The notes beneath the pieces were generated by a model, which did not search any database, had not been told where the DNA came from, and saw nothing but the letters and a program-made list of their open reading frames with translations. From NCBI GenBank assembly GCA_023807065.1, contig JAJJLU010004580.1, positions 1-11,466 on the forward strand: 11,466 bases of DNA, written 5' to 3'. The position numbers and the translations under genes are program-made. This document shows positions 7,516-11,466 of the stretch, one piece after another. The stretch comes from Isotricha intestinalis (lineage: Eukaryota; Ciliophora; Litostomatea; Vestibuliferida; Isotrichidae). The first letter of the stretch is position 1. Every line of letters starts with the position of its first letter.

Positions 7516-8934
7516 TTAAATTCCACAGCATTTAAAAAGCGATAGCTTTTTTTTTTGATTTCTTTCTATTATATTATCTATTTCTTTTGAAAATGATTTC
7601 TTATCAAAAGTTAAATTAATACAATCTTCATTATTGATTATTGAAGCAGTACTTTGATTATTTGAGTAATTGAATTGATTTAATTTCCTGTTTATAGGAT
7701 CATTTTCATAAGTTGTTTTCTCTAATAATATTAAAATTTGTTCAATCTTTTCTAAATCTTTATTTTCAAAAATTGTAAGAATTGTTTCCATACAAATAAA
7801 AATAATTGATATACTACTTTTTCCATTATTTTCTATAACTTTTCTACATATATTAATTATTGTTTCATTCAAAAAAATATCAAAAGATTTTTCTTGGACA
7901 ATAATATTTTTTAAGGTATTATATATTATTTTGATTATTTCAACATAAGAAATATTTTTTAAAATATTACTATTAAAAATAATAATGAAATCAAAGTTTT
8001 TATTAAACTCAATAATTATATTCTTATTTAATATTCTAATATCTTGTCCATTTAAAGAAGAAATAATTGAAAGAAAATTTGGCGAATCTTTGAAATAATT
8101 GTTTAAAACAGTTAAAAATCTTTTTTGAATTTTTAAAATGAAAATATCTTTTTTAAAATGTTCTGCCATTTCTACTTGTCTAACATTATCTAATCTTATG
8201 AAATATTTTAAAAGGTTTAAACTTATATTCTTATTATACATAAAAAAATAATTTAATGAATCATTTTTATTTTCATCACAAATATTTATATCAATTGAAA
8301 TCTGATTATCATTTTTATAGTTATTATCATAATTTAATGCTGCAAATCCCATTATTTTTTTATCTTCAGTTTTTTTACCATATATTATTGGTTTTTTAAC
8401 TTTTAGGTAATTATGAAATAATTTTAATAAAAGTAATTTAGTATAAATTTGAATTGTTTGAGTATTTAATAATGTTTTATTTTTGTCTAAAGAACTATCA
8501 GAATTATCATTAATTTCTATTCGATATTTAATTTTAGAATTATTTTTTATTTCTTCAGTATTTTTTTGTTTGAAAGTTATTTGTTCTTCTAAACTATTTA
8601 TTTTCATAAATTCATTTGATATTGAACTTATACTTTTTTGAAAATTAGAAAGAATATCATTTTGTGGAAAGAATGATGTTTGATTTAATAATTCAGGTGA
8701 ATGTAAATTATTTTCATCTATAGAATTTTTTCTTTGAGGTGAAGATAAACTATTACTTTGATGAAATCTTTTGTTATTTAAATGATTAACATTTCGAGGA
8801 GAATTAACATAATTCATTTTTAAATTATTATTTGAAAGTTCTGGGGAATTACTAATTAAAAAAGAATTTTGACCACACAATTTTTCATTTCCATAACTGT
8901 TTATTTTTAAATAATTTTCTTTATGGGATTTCAT
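7516..8934 (-). CDS. Unrecognised Asn-rich protein with SP motifs and a C-terminal Cys-Cys tail
   Basis: I do not recognise this 472-residue protein. Residues 1-155 are low in complexity, rich in Asn and Ser, and look disordered. They contain four Ser-Pro sites: SPEL at 30, SPRN at 45, SPQRK at 65 and SPEL at 79, the SPEL context appearing twice. These resemble targets of proline-directed kinases. Residues 160-410 are a more ordered, mostly hydrophobic region with predicted helices and strands (for example FDFIIIFNSNILKN at 314-327, then ISYVEIIKIIYNTL). That strand-helix pattern faintly recalls a longin-type fold, but I would not annotate it as such. No transmembrane segment is clear. The protein ends KKKLSLFKCCGI: basic residues then two cysteines four from the end (469-470), which fits a palmitoylation or CCXX prenylation site and peripheral membrane attachment. 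Length and orderly composition make it a real gene; function is unknown. Confidence 0.75.
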   Translation of the reverse strand: MKSHKENYLKINSYGNEKLCGQNSFLISNSPELSNNNLKMNYVNSPRNVNHLNNKRFHQSNSLSSPQRKNSIDENNLHSPELLNQTSFFPQNDILSNFQKSISSISNEFMKINSLEEQITFKQKNTEEIKNNSKIKYRIEINDNSDSSLDKNKTLLNTQTIQIYTKLLLLKLFHNYLKVKKPIIYGKKTEDKKIMGFAALNYDNNYKNDNQISIDINICDENKNDSLNYFFMYNKNISLNLLKYFIRLDNVRQVEMAEHFKKDIFILKIQKRFLTVLNNYFKDSPNFLSIISSLNGQDIRILNKNIIIEFNKNFDFIIIFNSNILKNISYVEIIKIIYNTLKNIIVQEKSFDIFLNETIINICRKVIENNGKSSISIIFICMETILTIFENKDLEKIEQILILLEKTTYENDPINRKLNQFNYSNNQSTASIINNEDCINLTFDKKSFSKEIDNIIERNQKKKLSLFKCCGI

Positions 8935-9275
8935 TCTTTTTAATTAATTTTAATCTATAAAATTATATTTTTGAAATATTTTTTTTTTTTATTTCAAAAA
9001 AATAAAAATTTTAAAATAATTAATATACTATTTTTTGTTATAAATAAATAATTTTCCTTGAACCTTAATTTAATAATTAATATTTTCAACAAAAAAATTT
9101 AAAATATAAAAAAGGTAGAAACAGTTTTAAAGCAATTTTTTTTTGATTGATAATTCCCTTTAAAAACAAATTTTAAGGGAGATTATTTATTTTTTATTGA
9201 GCAAAACAGACACAACGAATGGAAATGCTTAAAAATATTTAATTTTAACTTATTAATTTATATTTGAAATTTTTT
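8935..9275. other. Gap with a structured, less AT-rich core (341 nt)
   Basis: The gap lies between two minus-strand genes and should hold the 5' region of the 472-residue gene and the 3' UTR of the 342-residue gene. Most is A/T homopolymer-like. The part from about 9110 to 9235 differs: it has a 10-bp hairpin (9155-9180) and a stretch with more G/C (9197-9230). On the minus strand an AATAAA-like string lies just after that stretch, a possible polyadenylation signal. I could not match it to a tRNA, snRNA or snoRNA. Confidence 0.5.
9155..9180. repeat. Hairpin / inverted repeat with GGGA-TCCC ends
   Basis: The left arm TCCCTTTAAAA (9155-9165) pairs with the right arm TTTTAAGGGA (9171-9180) across a 5-nt loop. 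This gives ten base pairs with one unpaired T. Having four G:C pairs at the base of the stem in a region otherwise almost free of G and C makes it stand out. If transcribed from the minus strand it would lie about 95 nt past the stop of the 342-residue gene. Confidence 0.55.
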
Positions 9276-10304
9276 TCATTCACTTATTATTGGAAAATAT
9301 ATTTTTTTTTCTTTTTTAATTAAATTTGCTTTTATTTCATTTATATAATACTTTATTATTTTTTGATTTTCTTTTTCTAAATTTTCTTTTACCATTTGAT
9401 TTGAATTTATATTTAAAGTTGATTTTCTTTTAATTAATTTATGTGAAGATATTGTTTTAAAAATTTTTCTATTGTTTTTTTCAGATAATTCATTATAAGA
9501 ATTAATATTATTAAAAGAATAATTTTTTTGAGAGTTATTATTTTTTAATTTTTCTATTTGTTCATTCTTAATCTTTTCTAATTTTAAATAATTATTTAAA
9601 TTAAAATTGTATTTTAACTTTTTTTGAATATCATCTTTTGTATTTGAAAAAATTTTATTTAAAATAATTGATTTTTCTTTTTTTTGATTTTGGAGTTTAA
9701 ATTTTTTAATTTTCATAATTTTAATTTCTTCTTTTATTTCTTTATCAATTCCTTCTGTATTATAATCAGTTATATTTTTTTTACTGTTATTATTTTTCAT
9801 TTCTTTTTTTTTTTCCTTAATTCTTCGAATTAATTTTTTATCATCAGTTTCTTCTTTTCCAAAATTTTCTTCATTATTTAAAGTTTTATATAAATAATTA
9901 TTATTGAACAAATCTAAAATTTTCCTTATAAACTTATTTCTTATATAAAAATCAGGATCATCATTTATTATTTTAATTTCTTCAAAAGAGAATTCTTTAA
10001 GTATTAAATTTATTATGTAATCTCTTTCTTTTAAATAATCAATTTCATTTTCAAAATTATACAATTGAATTTTTTCTTTTTTATTTTCTTCTTCTTTATT
10101 ATTCATTGAACAAGAAAAATTTAAAGAATTATTAATTAATTGTTGCCTATAAAATTTCCCGTGATAATGATTATTCATTTTATAATTTGAAATATGGATA
10201 TTTCCTTGATACACTGCACAAGTATTTATATTTGATTTTAAAAATATTTTTTCTAATTTATTTCTTAATTGAAATTTTTGAAGTTTATTATATAGTCTAT
10301 TCAT
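9276..10304 (-). CDS. Unrecognised Lys/Asn-rich protein, coiled-coil-like
   Basis: I do not recognise this 342-residue protein. It is dominated by Lys, Asn, Ile and Glu and is strongly basic. The first about 25 residues (MNRLYNKLQKFQLRNKLEKI and on) have regularly spaced Arg/Lys among hydrophobics and could form an amphipathic helix, possibly an organellar presequence, though that is speculative. Residues 85-140 look like a compact helical segment (YLKERDYIINLILKEFSFEE, then DPDFYIRNKFIRKILDLF), the most domain-like part. Residues 155-260 and 300-335 are charged with heptad-like spacing, suggesting coiled coils. No catalytic motif or membrane segment is visible. It ends in TGA, the only TGA stop among the six intact genes, which shows TGA terminates here. 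A 342-codon open frame at this composition is very unlikely by chance, so it is probably expressed. Confidence 0.7.
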   Translation of the reverse strand: MNRLYNKLQKFQLRNKLEKIFLKSNINTCAVYQGNIHISNYKMNNHYHGKFYRQQLINNSLNFSCSMNNKEEENKKEKIQLYNFENEIDYLKERDYIINLILKEFSFEEIKIINDDPDFYIRNKFIRKILDLFNNNYLYKTLNNEENFGKEETDDKKLIRRIKEKKKEMKNNNSKKNITDYNTEGIDKEIKEEIKIMKIKKFKLQNQKKEKSIILNKIFSNTKDDIQKKLKYNFNLNNYLKLEKIKNEQIEKLKNNNSQKNYSFNNINSYNELSEKNNRKIFKTISSHKLIKRKSTLNINSNQMVKENLEKENQKIIKYYINEIKANLIKKEKKIYFPIISE

Positions 10305-11466
10305 TTTTATTAAAAAAATTAAATAAATCTATATTTAAGAATATGATTATATTTGTATTTTTATCTTTTTATATTCTAAAATGAAGTATTTATCGTTCTT
10401 TTCTAAAATCTAATACTTTAATTAATATATATAAAAGAATGGAAATTTTTGATAATTAAAAAAGGATATTATAATTTTAATAAAGTTTTTAACAAAATAT
10501 ATTTTTATATTTTTCAATAATAAAAAATTTATATATTCAAATTCAAATTCAGGAAATCGGGCAATTTCAAAGAAATGATTTAAAATAGATAATAGAAAAA
10601 GAAATAAAAATATTTTTAATAATGAAAATAAAACTAAATATAAAACAACGATTGATTTATCAAATTTTTGAACATTTATTTTATATTCTGATTTATAATA
10701 TAGTTAAATAAATCTGATAAGTTATCTTTTCCAAGAAACACAAAAAAAGGAAAACACAATTTATATTTTGATCCAATTAGGATTCCCTACCCCTATTCTA
10801 AATTTAGATAATTTTTAAAAAATTTGTTTTCAGGATAGAGGACATCTTTATTTGGTTTAGACCATTCCATATTGTATAGGTGGGGGGTTGATTTATAGTA
10901 GAAAGGGGTAGAAAATTCAAACATTAACAATTTTTATATAAAATTTAGTAATCAATCGAGAAATAAAATGAAAACACAATAATAATTTATCAATAAAAAT
11001 ACTTTTGATATATATTTTTATAATCAAACAAATTTAGATATCTACAATTTTTTTTATTTTTTAAAATTAAAAAATTATTTACTTTATAAAAGACTCACTT
11101 AAAATTTTTATTTCAAGTAGGAGTAATTGATTTAATTATAATTATTTAGTTTTTATTTAGAAATAAAATTTTTCAATATATTTTTCTAAATATATTATAA
11201 CTTTAGAATAAAATTAGAAATTCATTGATTTATTATTATTATTCTTATAAATCCTTTTTTTTAATGAATCATTTAAGATATTATTATAAATTCATTCATA
11301 TTTTAATTCTTATTTTAATTTGTAAAAAAGAAAATTTGATGATGAAAAAATTGTAATATCAAATTAATTATATAATATAATACCTAGAAAAAGAAAATAA
11401 AAGAATTTATACTAAATATAACTTTAAAAATAATATTTTCAATTTTCTAAAATATTCCTTTTTTAA
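10305..11466. other. Terminal non-coding region (1162 nt)
   Basis: No gene is supported to the end of the window. On the minus strand the first part should be the promoter and 5' UTR of the 342-residue gene. A stretch at 10542-10556 repeats ATTCAA about two and a half times. The segment 10770-10920 is markedly richer in G/C and holds the inverted repeat described separately. From 10960 onward it is A/T-rich with short ATT runs (for example near 11232). Short open stretches occur in several frames, but none carries a motif. I see no telomere-type tandem repeat at the window edge. Confidence 0.6.
10780..10918. repeat. Long imperfect inverted repeat with C4/G4 blocks
   Basis: The left arm CTACCCCTATTCTA (10787-10800) is complementary to the right arm TAGAAAGGGGTAG (10899-10911), giving 13 pairs with one unpaired A. 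Outside it, GGATT (10780-10784) pairs with AATTC (10914-10918), one pair being G:T, across a 2x2 mismatch. The arms are about 98 nt apart, and the interior includes a run of six G at 10882-10887. The arms could be ends of a small foldback element, a stem of a non-coding RNA, or a DNA processing signal; nothing in the sequence decides between these. Confidence 0.55.

Noticed and set aside
1562..10304. Reassigned stop codons (ciliate code) for the intact genes
   Set aside because: All six intact frames end at TAA or TGA near where the families or frames should end, and none needs an in-frame stop to be read through.
10187..10384. 65-codon plus-strand open frame with hydrophobic residues
   Set aside because: It overlaps the start of the 342-residue gene on the other strand. 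The Phe/Leu/Ile/Tyr-rich content is what A/T-rich DNA yields by chance.
10560..10960. Protein-like fragments in several frames (for example LFGLDHSILYRWG)
   Set aside because: Plausible pieces occur in competing frames on both strands, with many stops and no motif; cannot be told from chance.

Overview
The window looks like a very AT-rich nuclear genome segment (roughly four fifths A+T by eye) from a single-celled eukaryote. The genes are eukaryotic families (MSH2, a secretory cyclophilin, a PLD6-type nuclease) and none needs an intron. Spacers are short where genes pack: 84 nt between the MSH2 and cyclophilin stops, and 84 nt between the cyclophilin start and the next gene's stop. Five of the six reading frames stop at TAA and one at TGA, glutamines are CAA, and no intact gene needs a reassigned stop, so the code appears standard. 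A crotonase that reads like a Clostridial butyrate-pathway enzyme suggests an anaerobe that acquired genes from gut or rumen bacteria. A litostome (rumen-type) ciliate with the standard code is my favoured guess. It is inference; another AT-rich anaerobic protist, or an anaerobic fungus, would also fit.

Layout, left to right. Positions 98-977 (+) hold a decayed serine/threonine protein kinase: subdomains V to XI can be followed across several frame changes and in-frame stops. A gap with a small 10-bp tandem repeat follows. At 1562-2410 (+) is a short-chain enoyl-CoA hydratase carrying a signal-peptide-like leader. A 739-nt gap contains a textbook four-unit heat-shock element (2731-2748). At 3150-5483 (+) is MSH2, lacking its N-terminal mismatch-contacting domain I and its C-terminal dimerisation tail. 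Convergent to it, 5568-6155 (-) is a cyclophilin with a signal peptide, followed upstream by 6240-7151 (-), a single-HKD PLD6/Zucchini-like protein. Two unrecognised Asn/Lys-rich proteins follow on the minus strand: 7516-8934, with an SP-motif-rich N-terminus and a terminal Cys-Cys motif, and 9276-10304, which is coiled-coil-like. The last 1.16 kb is non-coding as far as I can see, but holds a long imperfect inverted repeat with unusual C4/G4 blocks.

The genes do not form an obvious pathway. I see no CRISPR, tRNA, rRNA or intact mobile element. The signals most worth following are the kinase relic, the bacterial-type hydratase with an added leader, the doubly truncated MSH2, the heat-shock element, a consistent 5' to 3' switch from A-ending to T-ending codons within genes on both strands, and two inverted repeats in the gaps.
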